Shown piece after piece: positions 45,346-56,015 of a stretch of DNA of 64,000 bases. The stretch is from Haloquadratum walsbyi J07HQW2 (GTDB lineage Archaea; Halobacteriota; Halobacteria; Halobacteriales; Haloferacaceae), in NCBI RefSeq assembly GCF_000415985.1, contig NZ_KE356561.1:1187362-1251361 (forward strand), given 5' to 3'. The translations under genes were made by a program, and so were the position numbers. Within the stretch, counting starts at the first letter, position 1. Each line of letters opens with the position of its first letter. Below the pieces are notes generated by a model that worked only from the letters and a program-made list of their open reading frames with translations, searched no databases and was not told the DNA's origin.

Positions 45346-46455
45346 ATGAGCATGGATCGGCTTGAATATCGTCAAAATACGATTGAAACGTTTTTTGATA
45401 CTGAATCGGTTGACGGGATCTGGTTTGCACGCCCGCGAAACTTTGCATGGCTGACGGGTGGAAGCAATGTTATCGACCACACCACCATGATTGGTGTTGC
45501 CGCTGCCGGATACACACGAACTGATGGATTTGTCTGTATCACTAACAATACTGAGGCAGCTAGACTCCGTGATGAGGAACTCCCGGATGAATTCACGATT
45601 ATGTCATATGATTGGTACGAACAGTCACTTGCTACCGCTGTTGCGATGCACACAACAAAAGCGAGTGTAGCAGACTTTGACGTACCGGATACCAAGCAGG
45701 TCGATGGAAGTCAGTTCCGTCGACCACTCGCAGCGAGCGATATACAGCCGTATCGAGAGTTATCACATGAAGTAGCGGCCACGATTGAGCGGGTTGCAAA
45801 GAAAGTCAACCCGGGCGATACAGAACGAGAGGTGGCAACAGCAATCAAAGCTACACATGCTGAGCGTGGTATCAAGACACCAGTTGTTCTTGTTGGCGGA
45901 CATGATCGTGTATCAACGTATCGTCACTTTACTCCAACCACAACGACAGTGGGCTCATATATAGTAATATCAGTGACAGCGGAGCGTCACGGGCGACATG
46001 TGAGTGCGACACGAGCGATAGCGTTTGAGGAGTCAGTGCTAAACCAACTTCGTGAATATCATAATATCGCTATGCGGATTGAAGTGACAGCGCTCGACGC
46101 TACTCGAGAGGCAGCACGAAGCGATGGAACTGCAGCCGATGTATTTGATGCGATCACTGACGCGTATGAGGTACTTGGAGACTCAGAGGAATGGCGCCAA
46201 CACCACCATGGAGGTGCAACAGGCTTTGCAGGTCGAGAATGGATTGCAACACCTGATAGTGATGAAAAAATCAACTCACCACTCGCATACGCATATAATC
46301 CGACTTTTCGAGAGGCAAAATCAGAAGATACGGCGTTACTGATAGATGATAGCATAGAGATAGTCTCAATAACTGGCAGCTGGCCAACACAGCGTGTCAT
46401 GTCCTGTCAGAGTTCGTTTGGCATTGACCGACACAAAGTACTTGATTCAACATGA
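45346..46455 (+). CDS. M24 (creatinase/Xaa-Pro peptidase)-like protein lacking metal ligands
   Basis: A creatinase-type N-terminal domain (RLEYRQNTIETFFDTESVDGIWFARPRNFAWLTGG) is followed by a pita-bread domain (ATIERVAKKVNPGDTEREVATAIKATHAERG to HHHGGATGFAGREW). Active M24 enzymes have two Asp in blocks like DIGxxxxGYxSDxTRT. Here the corresponding part reads VISVTAERHGRHVSATRA, with Ser and Ala at those places, and the terminal Glu motif is also absent. It is therefore probably not a dinuclear-metal peptidase; a binding or altered activity is likely. ATG 45352 is an alternative start. Confidence 0.75.
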   Translation: MSMDRLEYRQNTIETFFDTESVDGIWFARPRNFAWLTGGSNVIDHTTMIGVAAAGYTRTDGFVCITNNTEAARLRDEELPDEFTIMSYDWYEQSLATAVAMHTTKASVADFDVPDTKQVDGSQFRRPLAASDIQPYRELSHEVAATIERVAKKVNPGDTEREVATAIKATHAERGIKTPVVLVGGHDRVSTYRHFTPTTTTVGSYIVISVTAERHGRHVSATRAIAFEESVLNQLREYHNIAMRIEVTALDATREAARSDGTAADVFDAITDAYEVLGDSEEWRQHHHGGATGFAGREWIATPDSDEKINSPLAYAYNPTFREAKSEDTALLIDDSIEIVSITGSWPTQRVMSCQSSFGIDRHKVLDST

Positions 46456-46568
46456 TATTTGCATTTTTATCAGTGAAAGAAGTCACTCAGTTTTGAGTAT
46501 ATCTTTCGTTATCTGTCGAAATACGCTTCGACAGCCAGTTTTTTGAATCCTGGCTTCGTCCCGCGAGT

Positions 46569-48815
46569 ATGGGACTGGAAGATGACGCTCGTGAATATCA
46601 TCGCGACGAACCATCTGGCAAACTCGAGATTTCAACGACGAAGTCAACAAACACACAACGCGACCTTTCGCTTGCATACTCACCTGGAGTAGCTGCACCA
46701 TGTCGAGATATTTCCGAAGACACATCTCGTGGATATGAGTATACTGCAAAAGGAAACCTCGTTGGCGTTGTCTCAAACGGGAGTGCCGTGCTTGGACTTG
46801 GTGATATCGGGGCACAAGCATCGAAACCAGTTATGGAAGGCAAAGGCGTCTTATTCAAACGATTTGCCGATATTGATGTGTTTGATATCGAACTTGATCT
46901 GACAAATCCAACAGATATCGTTAATTCGGTCAGTGCAATGGAGCCAACGTTCGGTGGAATAAATCTTGAAGATATTAAAGCACCAGAATGTTTTGAAATC
47001 GAATCCCAACTCCGGGAGCAAATGGACATTCCGGTGTTCCACGATGACCAACACGGAACAGCAATCATTTCGGGCGCAGCGCTGTTGAACGCTGTTGATA
47101 TCGTTGGAAAAGATCTTTCTGAGCTAAATATTGTCTTTTCAGGTGCTGGTGCCTCAGCAATTTCGACAGCCCGGTTCTACGTTTCACTTGGTGCTAAAAA
47201 AGAGAATATTACAATGTGTGACTCAAGCGGTGTGATTAGCTCCGATCGGGAGTCACTCAACAGATACAAATCAGAGTTCGCAGCAGATATTCCTGAAGAA
47301 ACGCTCTCGGAGGCAATGGAAGGAGCAGATGTCTTTGTTGGACTTTCGGTCGGTGGAATTGTCTCACAGGAAATGGTTGCTTCGATGGCTGAGGATCCAA
47401 TTGTTTTTGCAATGGCAAATCCAGACCCTGAAATTGGGTATATGGAAGCTAAAGAAGCTCGTGATGACACAGTCGTGATGGCAACTGGTCGGTCTGATTA
47501 TCCAAATCAAGTGAACAATGTCCTTGGGTTTCCGTTTATTTTCCGTGGGGCACTTGATGTCCGCGCGACTGAGATTAATGAGGCAATGAAACGTGCCGCT
47601 GCTGAGGCACTTGCCGACCTTGCTCGTCAAGATGTTCCTGATGCTGTTGTGAAGGCATACGGTGACCAACCGCTGCAGTTTGGTCCTGAGTATCTTATTC
47701 CAAAGCCAGTTGACCCTCGAGTTCTATTTGAGGTCGCCCCAGCGGTTGCACAGGCGGCTATTGACTCGGGATGTGCGAGGCGTGATACTGATACGGCTGT
47801 CTATGAAGAACAACTTGAGGCTCGTCTTGGGAAGTCCCGTGAGATGATGCGCGTTGTCCTGAATAAGGCAAAGTCCAATCCAAAACGCGTCGCGCTAGCA
47901 GAGGGACATGATGAGAAAATTATCCGAGCAGCCCATCAGATGTATGAACAAGATATTGCACAGCCAATTCTTGTTGGTAATAAATCAGAAATTGTCGCAA
48001 CGGCGAATGAATTAGGACTTGAATTCGGTCCTGAAATTGTTGACCCGAGCGATGAAACATGGGATCACTACACTGATCGATTATATGAACTACGACGTCG
48101 AGAAGGAGTGACCCGAAACGAAGCTGAAGAGCTCATTCATGGCAATAGTAATTATTTCGCGAGCATCATGGTCGAAGAGGGTGATGCGGATGCAATGCTA
48201 ACTGGGCTCACTCATCATTATCCATCAGCACTTCGTCCCCCATTGCAGGTAATCGGAACCGCACCCGAGGCAAACTACGCTGCTGGTGTGTATCTCCTTA
48301 CGTTCAAGAATCAGGTCGTGTTTGCTGCCGACACGACAGTCAATCTTGCACCGGAAGCAGATGTGTTGGCAGAGATTACTAAACACACAGCAAATCTTGC
48401 TCGACGGTTTAATATTGAACCACGAGCAGCAATGTTGTCATACTCAAACTTCGGGAGTGTGGAAAACGAGGGGACAAAGAAATTACAGGATGCTGTCGCA
48501 TCGCTGCATGACGATCCTGCAGTTGACTTCCCGGTCGATGGAGAAATGCAAGCCGACACTGCAGTGATTGAAGATATACTTACAGAGACGTATGACTTCT
48601 CAGAACTCGATGATCCAGCGAATGTCTTAGTCTTCCCAAATCTTGAGGCTGGAAATATTGGATATAAATTACTCCAACGACTCGGTGGTGCAGAAGCCAT
48701 TGGTCCGATGCTCGTTGGAATGGACAAACCTGTTCACGTGCTTCAGCGCGGTGACGAAGTCAAAGATATTGTGAATTTAGCCGGTGTTGCTGTCGTTGAC
48801 GCACAGAACGACTGA
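46569..48815 (+). CDS. maeB: Malic enzyme fused to a phosphate acetyltransferase-like domain
   Basis: Oxidative decarboxylation of malate to pyruvate, normally NADP-linked. Malic enzyme part (about 1-420): [14 protein letters not shown], the catalytic Lys/Asp region [24 protein letters not shown], metal-binding HDDQHGTAI and the Rossmann [12 protein letters not shown]. The C-terminal part (about 430-748: [30 protein letters not shown] to [30 protein letters not shown]) is phosphotransacetylase-like. It is thought to be regulatory, sensing acetyl-CoA, in MaeB-type enzymes. 748 residues, full length. Single-gene unit. Confidence 0.93.
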   Translation: MGLEDDAREYHRDEPSGKLEISTTKSTNTQRDLSLAYSPGVAAPCRDISEDTSRGYEYTAKGNLVGVVSNGSAVLGLGDIGAQASKPVMEGKGVLFKRFADIDVFDIELDLTNPTDIVNSVSAMEPTFGGINLEDIKAPECFEIESQLREQMDIPVFHDDQHGTAIISGAALLNAVDIVGKDLSELNIVFSGAGASAISTARFYVSLGAKKENITMCDSSGVISSDRESLNRYKSEFAADIPEETLSEAMEGADVFVGLSVGGIVSQEMVASMAEDPIVFAMANPDPEIGYMEAKEARDDTVVMATGRSDYPNQVNNVLGFPFIFRGALDVRATEINEAMKRAAAEALADLARQDVPDAVVKAYGDQPLQFGPEYLIPKPVDPRVLFEVAPAVAQAAIDSGCARRDTDTAVYEEQLEARLGKSREMMRVVLNKAKSNPKRVALAEGHDEKIIRAAHQMYEQDIAQPILVGNKSEIVATANELGLEFGPEIVDPSDETWDHYTDRLYELRRREGVTRNEAEELIHGNSNYFASIMVEEGDADAMLTGLTHHYPSALRPPLQVIGTAPEANYAAGVYLLTFKNQVVFAADTTVNLAPEADVLAEITKHTANLARRFNIEPRAAMLSYSNFGSVENEGTKKLQDAVASLHDDPAVDFPVDGEMQADTAVIEDILTETYDFSELDDPANVLVFPNLEAGNIGYKLLQRLGGAEAIGPMLVGMDKPVHVLQRGDEVKDIVNLAGVAVVDAQND

Positions 48816-48955
48816 CAGTCCGCGCCACAGATCACATACTACAATTTCCAATTTCCCGATAGAACAAACCACGAACAGTTAGATCATATCCATCGGATAT
48901 CGATATAATCTGGTTAATTACGTACTCAGTACTCAGGATGTTGGGTTATGATGAA

Positions 48956-49708
48956 TTAATCACTCGCGTATCCACGTCCCTCAAAGCGCGATGGTGGTGG
49001 AATATCATCATCGTCGCTATCACTGCTATGAGATTGACCAGTGGATGTATGCGCCGACACTGCTGATTCTGTCTGCGTGCGCTGTCGTTCACGTACTGAT
49101 TGTGATGGAGATATCCGTTGTTCGCTGATAGAATCTGAAGTATACGTTGCGTCTGGAATAACACATCGCTTCTTGCGGTGATTAACATGACCATACTCAT
49201 GTGGTGCATTCGCAAGCGGATGAGCCGGGTTTTCACGACCATCAATGCGAGCTGCGCGAAGTGATTCAAAGCCAGCAATCCGAGCGCGGATTCCCCGCCA
49301 GTGATGCTCGCTTCCAGGAGGAACACAGTATGGATCGACGGGTCGCCATTCAGGATCTCCGGCAGCAAGGACCTCACCGTTCACTGTCGCAGCTAAGTCA
49401 TCATGATCAACAAGAACACCAACACGAACGTCTGCTGGAGTACGCGCTGCAAGAACATCAAGCCCAAGATGGAGTGCACGATATTCAGCAACATTGTTAT
49501 CCGGTGCAACATCAGGGAGAGATACTCGCGCAACCCGCGTTCCATCGCGTGTCTCGATGACAGCACCAAGTCCACCACCATTACGTCGATACGAGCCATC
49601 AGTCGCGACATAGAAGTGTCGATGATGTGTCTGTGGTGGATGAGCAATGTGGGGTGTTGGAGAGTCATCAAACAAGTCACGGAGCGTTCGCCGACCGTGC
49701 GCGCCCAT
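48956..49708 (-). CDS. rnhA: RNase HI-type protein with C-terminal extension
   Basis: RNase H fold: DGSYRRNGGGLGAVIE holds the first catalytic Asp, NNVAEYRALHLGLDVL the Glu, and VLVDHDDLAATVNGE the next Asp. That leaves three visible catalytic acids and less clear evidence for the fourth. ATG 49708 (MGAHGRRTLRDLFDDSP) is preferred; the frame is open to 49759. About residues 175-250 form a Ser/Asp/Gln-rich low-complexity tail that ends PPPSRFEGRGYASD, not part of the RNase H domain. A role in removing RNA from RNA-DNA hybrids is expected from the family. Confidence 0.82.
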   Translation of the reverse strand: MGAHGRRTLRDLFDDSPTPHIAHPPQTHHRHFYVATDGSYRRNGGGLGAVIETRDGTRVARVSLPDVAPDNNVAEYRALHLGLDVLAARTPADVRVGVLVDHDDLAATVNGEVLAAGDPEWRPVDPYCVPPGSEHHWRGIRARIAGFESLRAARIDGRENPAHPLANAPHEYGHVNHRKKRCVIPDATYTSDSISEQRISPSQSVRERQRTQTESAVSAHTSTGQSHSSDSDDDDIPPPSRFEGRGYASD

Positions 49709-50003
49709 AATCACTGTTAGTGAACGAGTAATCATAAATATACTGTCGAAACAAGACAAAGCGCCGCGCTTTATTCCGGATTACTTCGCTTGATTCAGTC
49801 ATCTGCAATCAACTAAAGAACAAATCGATGGTGCTCATTGTTTGAGAGTCAATCATCCTAACTGATGATATTTTTCTCAGTGAGATAGTGTGAGTTCAAT
49901 ACCACCCTTTCAGGACGAACAGTCTCTCAATCAAACAGAATATATAATTACCCCAGGTAATGAAAATGAAAATGCAGAGTACAATATTCAGACAGTCATC
50001 CAT

Positions 50004-50945
50004 ATGAGCACACATGTGACACGGTATCAAACGATTGTATTGTTTATTATTCTCGCGGGCGCGTGGGGGTCGGCATTCATGGCTATTAAGGCTGGATTGG
50101 CGTATATTCCACCAGTTCTCTTTGCGGCACTACGATACGACATTGCTGGTATTCTTATGCTCGGATACGCCCTTCGTAAGACCAACCAACCAGTACCAAG
50201 GACACGGGCAGGATGGGCGAGTGTTGGCGCTGGTGCAACGTTGATTTTTGCTGGATACCATGCATTATTATTCATCGGCGAAACCGATCCGGCAGTCACC
50301 TCTGCGGCTGCTGCAGTTATTGTAAGTTTCAGTCCGATGCTCACAACGGGACTTGCTCGTGTGTTTCTCCCGGCAGAGCGGCTCACTTTCATTGGATTCT
50401 TTGGTGTGGTTCTTGGTCTCATCGGCGTTATTATTCTCTCATCGCCAGACCCACAGAATATCGTCGCTAGAGGGGCTATAGCTAAATTACTTATTTTCAC
50501 TGCTGCAACTGCATTCGCGCTTGGGTCGGTGCTAACACGTCGACTTGATGCTAGCCTACCAATTGAAACGATGGAAGCCTGGTCAATGCTCGGTGGAGCG
50601 GCACTGATGCATATTATTAGTTTCTTATTGGGTGAATCATTCACCGCAATTGAGTGGACGACTGAGGCAATCCTTGCTCTGGCGTATCTCGCACTGGTCG
50701 CAAGCGCACTCGGATTTCTGATTTATTTTAGATTATTAAAACGACTTGGGGCGATTGAAATCAATCTTGTTTCATATGTTGCGCCGGTATTTGCAGCTCT
50801 AGCTGGGTGGGTGTTCTTAGACGAGATTCCAACAATAGCGACAGTCATTGGTTTCATTGTCATCTTTGCTGGATTCGTGCTTCTGAAACGGGATGCAATC
50901 CGTAGTGAACTCCCACAGATTCGTCAGGTACTCACTCAGTTGTAA
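50004..50945 (+). CDS. EamA/DMT-family transporter
   Basis: Ten-span drug/metabolite transporter made of two EamA repeats. Repeat 1 begins TIVLFIILAGAWGSAFMAIKAGLAYIPP; repeat 2 begins AIAKLLIFTAATAFALGSVLTRR and contains APVFAALAGWVFLDEIPTIATVIGFIVIFAGFVLLKR. ATG 50004 puts the first span near the N-terminus as usual; the frame is open to 49890 with a polar leader that may not be translated. 313 residues. The substrate cannot be predicted; many relatives export amino acids or small metabolites. Confidence 0.85.
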   Translation: MSTHVTRYQTIVLFIILAGAWGSAFMAIKAGLAYIPPVLFAALRYDIAGILMLGYALRKTNQPVPRTRAGWASVGAGATLIFAGYHALLFIGETDPAVTSAAAAVIVSFSPMLTTGLARVFLPAERLTFIGFFGVVLGLIGVIILSSPDPQNIVARGAIAKLLIFTAATAFALGSVLTRRLDASLPIETMEAWSMLGGAALMHIISFLLGESFTAIEWTTEAILALAYLALVASALGFLIYFRLLKRLGAIEINLVSYVAPVFAALAGWVFLDEIPTIATVIGFIVIFAGFVLLKRDAIRSELPQIRQVLTQL

Positions 50946-51251
50946 GATCAATATATCACGTTATGAATACAATATCAAGATTGAGTGTCTCATCACTGAG
51001 TAGATAAAATTTAAAAAATTAATTCGCATGTCTTTCAATTCTCAGACACACGTGTTTTCGCATCGATACACTTAGTACAACGATACGTTAGCTACAACTA
51101 TAAAACATATTTCATATTTTAATTAGAACTGAACCCCATGTCTGTTCTCGTCTGGTGATAAACATTAGATATTTATCTGAATCAGTGCTAAAAGGCGTCA
51201 AATTAGTTGAATGCGTTCAGTCAGGGTCGTAGCAGACAGAACCGGTATGAG
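50946..51251. other. AT-rich convergent spacer
   Basis: 306 bases between the transporter and the convergent small gene. AT-rich (runs such as TTTAAAAAATTAATT); no gene or strong structure found. Confidence 0.35.
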
Positions 51252-51656
51252 TTAATCCTCAATATTCACCTCGTTGACGTTCTCTGGGTCAAGTGTAATC
51301 TCTTCTGTTTCTTCAGTCGTTGATTTGGCGTCGGTATCAGATTCAGCATCACTCTCACTGGTATGATCAACACTATCCTCATCAACTGCCTCAGCCTGAA
51401 GTACTTCACCGACAAGCGTCCATTCGTCTGTAGAGTCGCTGCGACGTCCAGCAAGAATTTCTTCACCATCGTCACTCGTAATAAATCGATACGCCGATTC
51501 GTCATCAATACGATGTCCCTCAGCCTGAAATTCCGCTTGTAAAAACTCGGTGTTTTGCATTTTAAAGACACCTGAGCTTCCATCCGATAACAATAGCCGG
51601 ATAGGCGCCGGAGAGACATTATCAATTTGTTTCGCCACCGGGTTCAGTTCAGCCAT
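51252..51656 (-). CDS. Conserved haloarchaeal hypothetical protein
   Basis: A 134-residue acidic protein from ATG 51656 (MAELNPVAKQIDNVSPAPIRLLLSDGSSGVFKMQNTEFLQAEFQAEG). A small beta-rich N-terminal domain of about 80 residues (IRLLLSDGSSG, YRFITSDDGEEILAGRR, WTLVGEVLQAE) resembles an SH3-like or RNA-binding barrel. An acidic low-complexity tail follows and ends EEITLDPENVNEVNIED. No catalytic residues are visible. It may be co-transcribed with the kinase gene 136 bases upstream on the same strand. Confidence 0.55.
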   Translation of the reverse strand: MAELNPVAKQIDNVSPAPIRLLLSDGSSGVFKMQNTEFLQAEFQAEGHRIDDESAYRFITSDDGEEILAGRRSDSTDEWTLVGEVLQAEAVDEDSVDHTSESDAESDTDAKSTTEETEEITLDPENVNEVNIED

Positions 51657-51792
51657 TGTCAATCAATATGTTTGTTATTGATTCAAAAATTATTGTCGGC
51701 TATTCGACGAAGAGAACACACTCATATAGAGATAAACTGAGAATTCTCAACAGAATTATTATTCCACAAGTGATGATAACGATATTAATTCA

Positions 51793-52407
51793 TCATACCG
51801 CTATGTCATCAGTCTTGAATGCGCCTTCATCACCGGTTGGCTCGTATTCATCGATAGCAGTTAGTACCATCTTAAGTGTCGCATCCTTTCCCCATCGTGC
51901 AGTATTCACTGAGAGGTCATAGAACGATTGATCGGAAACATCAACATTATAATATGATTTATACCGACCAGCTTCACTTACCTCACGAACACGCATTTCA
52001 GCCTCCATTTCTTTACGATCGCTCGTTCGGTCAACGCGAACTTCATCCGGTGCGTCAAGCCAGATGCGAAGGTCTGCACGATTACCAGCAAGCCATCCAG
52101 CAAGACGTGCTTCAAGAATGAATGGATTATTTGCTGCACCCCATTTTTCTGCAATTGTCCGGAGTCGACGGTCAAGCGCGCGGTCAATGTCGTCGGTCTC
52201 GTCACTCTTCGCAATTAGCTGGGATAAAGACATGCCTCGTTCATCAGCAAGATCTCGGAAGATGTCCCCGCCAGAGACATATCCACAATTAAGCGCCTCT
52301 GATAGCCCATCACAGAGAGTCGTGGCACCACAACCCGGCGGTCCGGAGACTGTAATGAAGAGATTACTATCAACTGACCGCGAGGTTGAGGCACTCTTGT
52401 CTGTCAT
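51793..52407 (-). CDS. cmk: Cytidylate kinase-like protein with altered P-loop
   Basis: Archaeal CMP-kinase type: ITVSGPPGCGATTLCDGLSEALNCGYVSGGDIFRDLADERGMSL, then LEARLAGWLAGNRADLRIWLDAPDEVRVDRTSDR and the VREVSEAGRYKSYYNVDVSD lid region. The Walker A motif reads GPPGCGATT where GxxGxGKTT is standard, so the Lys that contacts ATP phosphates is an Ala. I recall this form in other haloarchaea, so it is probably a stable variant and not damage. Expected role: CMP/dCMP phosphorylation for nucleotide recycling; a different substrate is possible. Confidence 0.8.
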   Translation of the reverse strand: MTDKSASTSRSVDSNLFITVSGPPGCGATTLCDGLSEALNCGYVSGGDIFRDLADERGMSLSQLIAKSDETDDIDRALDRRLRTIAEKWGAANNPFILEARLAGWLAGNRADLRIWLDAPDEVRVDRTSDRKEMEAEMRVREVSEAGRYKSYYNVDVSDQSFYDLSVNTARWGKDATLKMVLTAIDEYEPTGDEGAFKTDDIAV

Positions 52408-52632
52408 AGTATTTGAGGATTCCCGTCATCGTAAAAAACCCGTGGAAATACATACGATAAAATTTCAAGTGTACAGTATTAAGTGTAAATAATCGAATGT
52501 ATAACTCAAATAAATATGCCATCTCAATTATACTTGAAATATCAATTCGCATTCAGACATGTAGATCAAATACTTTTTTTGATTTATGATCGTCAGTAGT
52601 TACTGACTTGATCGAGTATATCAATTATACTA

Positions 52633-53289
52633 ATGGACGATCATAACTCAACAGATACCGAGTACATCACTGAATTGCGTGCCAATCGAGATGAGAAAGA
52701 TGGATTCTTTGACTCTCACCCACAATCGCCGCTTTCGGATAGTGCGCGTGAGACATTTGATGGGTTATCATATTTTGAGCCAGATTCATCATGGCGCATC
52801 ACAGCAACAGCAGAAACGCTTGATATTGATCCTGATGACGATGAGACAGATATAGCTGCTAATGAACAGCAACAGAATTCATCAGATTGCGTGGAATATG
52901 AGCCAGTCCCGATGGAAACCTCAACCGGTGAGACAGTCCGATACGTTCGTGTCGTCAAATTCAAATTTGAACGGGGAGGCACGACGCATGAACTCATTGG
53001 CTATCGACAGCGCCCAGACGATCAGGATGAAGCATTATTCGTTCCATTTCGTGATAAGACGACTGGGCAGGAAACATACGCTGGTGGGCGGTATCTTGAA
53101 TTACACCCAAATAAATCAGTTGTGGATGGCTCGACAGTCGTGATTGATTTTAATCTTGCATATACGCCGTTTTGTGCATATAATGATGCTTTTTCATGTC
53201 CACGACCACCAGAGGAAAACTGGCTTGATATTCCTGTGCGGGCCGGTGAGCAGGACTGGACGGGGGATACAGCGGTATTCACCGAGTGA
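52633..53289 (+). CDS. DUF1684-family protein
   Basis: A 218-residue acidic protein. Characteristic DUF1684 elements: ELRANRDEKDGFFDSHPQSPL at the N-terminus, FERGGTTHELIGYRQRPDDQDEALFVPFRDKTTGQETYAGGRYLEL in the middle and VVIDFNLAYTPFCAYNDAFSCPRPPEENWLDIPVRAGE at the end. An acidic insert (DPDDDETDIAANEQQQNSSD) is specific to this version. The fold is a small beta barrel of unknown function. No signal peptide. TATA-like sequences precede the ATG at 52633. Confidence 0.85.
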   Translation: MDDHNSTDTEYITELRANRDEKDGFFDSHPQSPLSDSARETFDGLSYFEPDSSWRITATAETLDIDPDDDETDIAANEQQQNSSDCVEYEPVPMETSTGETVRYVRVVKFKFERGGTTHELIGYRQRPDDQDEALFVPFRDKTTGQETYAGGRYLELHPNKSVVDGSTVVIDFNLAYTPFCAYNDAFSCPRPPEENWLDIPVRAGEQDWTGDTAVFTE

Positions 53290-53405
53290 CTGAATAGTAA
53301 TCGCCAGAATTTGTCATATTTTAACGATGGAATAGATGAATTATTGCTCATACATAGAATTAAGAAAACGCAAATACCATGTTCGCTGGTTTGCATCCCT
53401 TCTAC

Positions 53406-53594
53406 ATGGGACTTCTCGGCAACCGACGAATGCTCATCGGTGCGATATTTATGATCATTGGGACAATCCTCTTATTACCGGCAGTGCTGCCAAATATTGG
53501 AGAGTTGTTCACGTATGCACTTCTCCCCGGAGCTGCACTACTCGTATATGGAACATGGCTCGTTGGAACCTCAGAGAGTGGTCCAGCGGTATGA
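53406..53594 (+). CDS. Small two-span membrane protein
   Basis: A 62-residue protein from ATG 53406 (MGLLGNRRMLIGAIFMIIGTILLLPAVLPNI), with a second span LFTYALLPGAALLVYGTWLV. The frame is open to 53379, so nine more residues are possible. A basic loop before the first span suggests the N-terminus faces inside. It looks like one of the many conserved haloarchaeal short membrane proteins; no function is known to me. Confidence 0.6.
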   Translation: MGLLGNRRMLIGAIFMIIGTILLLPAVLPNIGELFTYALLPGAALLVYGTWLVGTSESGPAV

Positions 53595-53776
53595 GTGCCG
53601 AGGCCAGCTTTCTATCCATACATTTGCGCGAAGAAGTGTACGAACATCACGAAAGCGGCGTCCAATGTTCGTAGAGTGAGACAGCTACTAATAGTAGTTA
53701 AACACAGGCTACTCTAGTTCCAGCGGTCGAACGGAGTCGTGCTGACCGTTGTACCTGTTTACGTATTCCTGTATTT

Positions 53777-56015
53777 TTAATCCTCGAGGCCGTAGAAATC
53801 AAACGCCACTTGCCCAAATTCGTCAATATCACTCTCGTTCCGGACCGAGATATATTAATCGAGAGCTTCCCACGAGATAGCCTCGTCAGATTGGCTACTT
53901 GATCTAAACTCGATGGTGCAGGACTCGTGTACGCGGAGGTAATCGTAGTCTTTGCCACCGCTGGCTGCTGAATCGGTCCATTCGACCAACTGAATGTTGT
54001 CAACGTTGGCGACGCGTTTCTCTCCTTCGTCGGGAGGGTAGAGCCGGAAATAAAACCGGATATAAAAAGCCTCCTCAGGTGTCGACAGCGACCGTTCGAT
54101 ACGTTCCCAGCCGGTCGTCTGGTCGAGGTCGATCGACGCTGAATCCAGTGCCGAACCACTGGTCGACTCGTACCATCGCACGAGTAGTTCCAGTCGGGTG
54201 TCCGTCTCATGGCGGTACTGGCCGAGAAGTGTCGTCGGCCCGGTCACCGGAACGGGCTCGGTCGTCGTCAGGATCGACCGCTGTGAGTCGTCTGCGGTTC
54301 GGGAAAGTTGAATCCCGCCACTCCCGTCGTATCCGAACTCTAGACCGTTGGAATCCGATCCACGACTGAACCGCCATAACGGACCTTCGTACCGTTCGTC
54401 GTCGATATCTGGCTCGTCGAACCTTCCAGTCGGAAGGAGGTCGCGACCCAGTTCGGCAGATTCTGCTCCGTCTATGACTCGGTTGACCCACCCCGAGTTC
54501 CGCGTGTATATCGCCCCGTCTCCGTCCAGCGTTCGGGTTGCCATCTGGGTTGGTGTCTCGTCTTTTGCGACATGTTCCAGCCTGTTGTGGTCGAGTAAGA
54601 ACTCATCAGACGACAACGTAGCTGTTTCCCGGAGTTGCCACGTCCTCGGTTTGTCGACCACCCCTTTCGGAACGTAGCCTTCGATCAGGAGCGGATCAAC
54701 GTACGCTCTGGTAATACCATCGTCGGTGACGTGGACAGTCAAGAGATACGATGGAAACATCGACCAGAACTCTTGATCGAATACGAGGTTTCCAAGCGTC
54801 CACGCGACCAGTGTCCCATCCTGTAGTTCTACTCCACCAGTTACGTGTGGATGGTGATTGACGACGAGGTCTGCACCGGCTGTCTTCGCCGTTTCGGTGA
54901 GGCGTCTGATTTCCTCGATCGGTTCCTGTTGATACTCGGTGCCGCCGTGGATCTGGACGACGGTTACGTCCGCGTTCGCATCCACCTCCGATACCGTCCG
55001 AGATATTCTGTCGCGAGTCGCCGCTGCTACCCCGACACTCCCGGAAAACGTCAGTTGCTCAGTGTCGGATACCTCGGCCACGTCGTCCCCCGACACTGAG
55101 TATGTCTCGGACTGTTTGTCGTCGGCCGACCAGTCGATATCATACTGGTCGCCCGTAACGGTTGTACAGGAGACCAAGCCGATAGTAAGTCCCCGCCGTT
55201 CGAAGTACGTCGGTTCCCACGCTTCTGTGCTGGATCTGCCGGCACCAGACCGTTCGATCCCGGCAGCAGAGAGCGTCTGTAACGTCTCATCCAATCCCGG
55301 CATCAACGCGTCGAGTGTGTGGTTGTTCCCCAGTGCGACATAGTCGATCCCGGCATCAACCATCGCGGGTGCGGCGTCCGGGTGCGATACGAAATGGTAC
55401 CGTTTGGAGGGGTGTCTCCATGGCGTCGTCGTCAGCGGTGTTTCGAGATTCACCGACGTGATATCGGCGTCCTGTAGCAGGGGGGAGATGTACTGTAGTA
55501 TCGTCTGGTGTGATCCCATCCGGTCATCAGGTCGAATCTGGAAGTGCGGTTCGAGAGGGTGGTCGTCCTCGTAGAACCGACGGTCAAACATTACGTCGCC
55601 ACCGAAACTGAGCGCGACTGTTCCCTCACGGGGGTGAGAGTCTGATACGAGGACTTGTTCCCGGAGCCACAGCGACAGTCCGTCGGATAAAGTCCGTTTT
55701 CGTTGCGCGAAGCCAGATGGGTCCGTCACCCTCCACTAATTCAAACCGTCCTTGCTCATCAGTGGTTGTCTCGGCTACGGATCCCCTCCCTGGGACGATC
55801 GCTTTCAGCGTCGCACCGGTTATCTCCTCGCCATCTAAGTCGACAACTCGCCCCGATATGGGCTCGGAGCTACCTGCGGGTTTTTGACTGGTCTGTTCTG
55901 TCGGGGAATCGTTTTCCGTCGACTCGGACGGCGAAAGAGCGTTACATCCGGCGATTCCCGCTCCCGCTCCGACCGTTGCAATCCGAATAAATTCACGACG
56001 AGACCACTGATCCAT
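53777..56015 (-). pseudogene. capA: capA-like metallophosphatase lipoprotein gene with two lesions
   Basis: Relative of CapA, involved in poly-gamma-glutamate or capsule assembly. ATG 56015 gives MDQWSRREFIRIATVGAGAGIAGCNAL, a twin-arginine lipoprotein signal. A carboxypeptidase-regulatory-like domain follows (ISGRVVDLDGEEITGATLK). The frame then stops after RIRLSPP at a run of five G on the + strand (55630-55634). Skipping one base gives RLSPREGTVALSFGGDVMFDRRF and the metallophosphatase domain (NLETPL, GNNHTLDAL, HGGTEYQQ, HHPHVTGG), then a beta-rich C-terminal region. A TAA at 53855-53857 is followed in frame by YISVRNESDIDEFGQVAFDF and a second stop at 53777. Both lesions suggest decay. 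Confidence 0.65.

Noticed and set aside
49201-49720. Forward frames opposite the RNase H gene
   Set aside because: His/Gln-rich mirror of the acidic coding strand; the RNase H motifs on the minus strand are clear.
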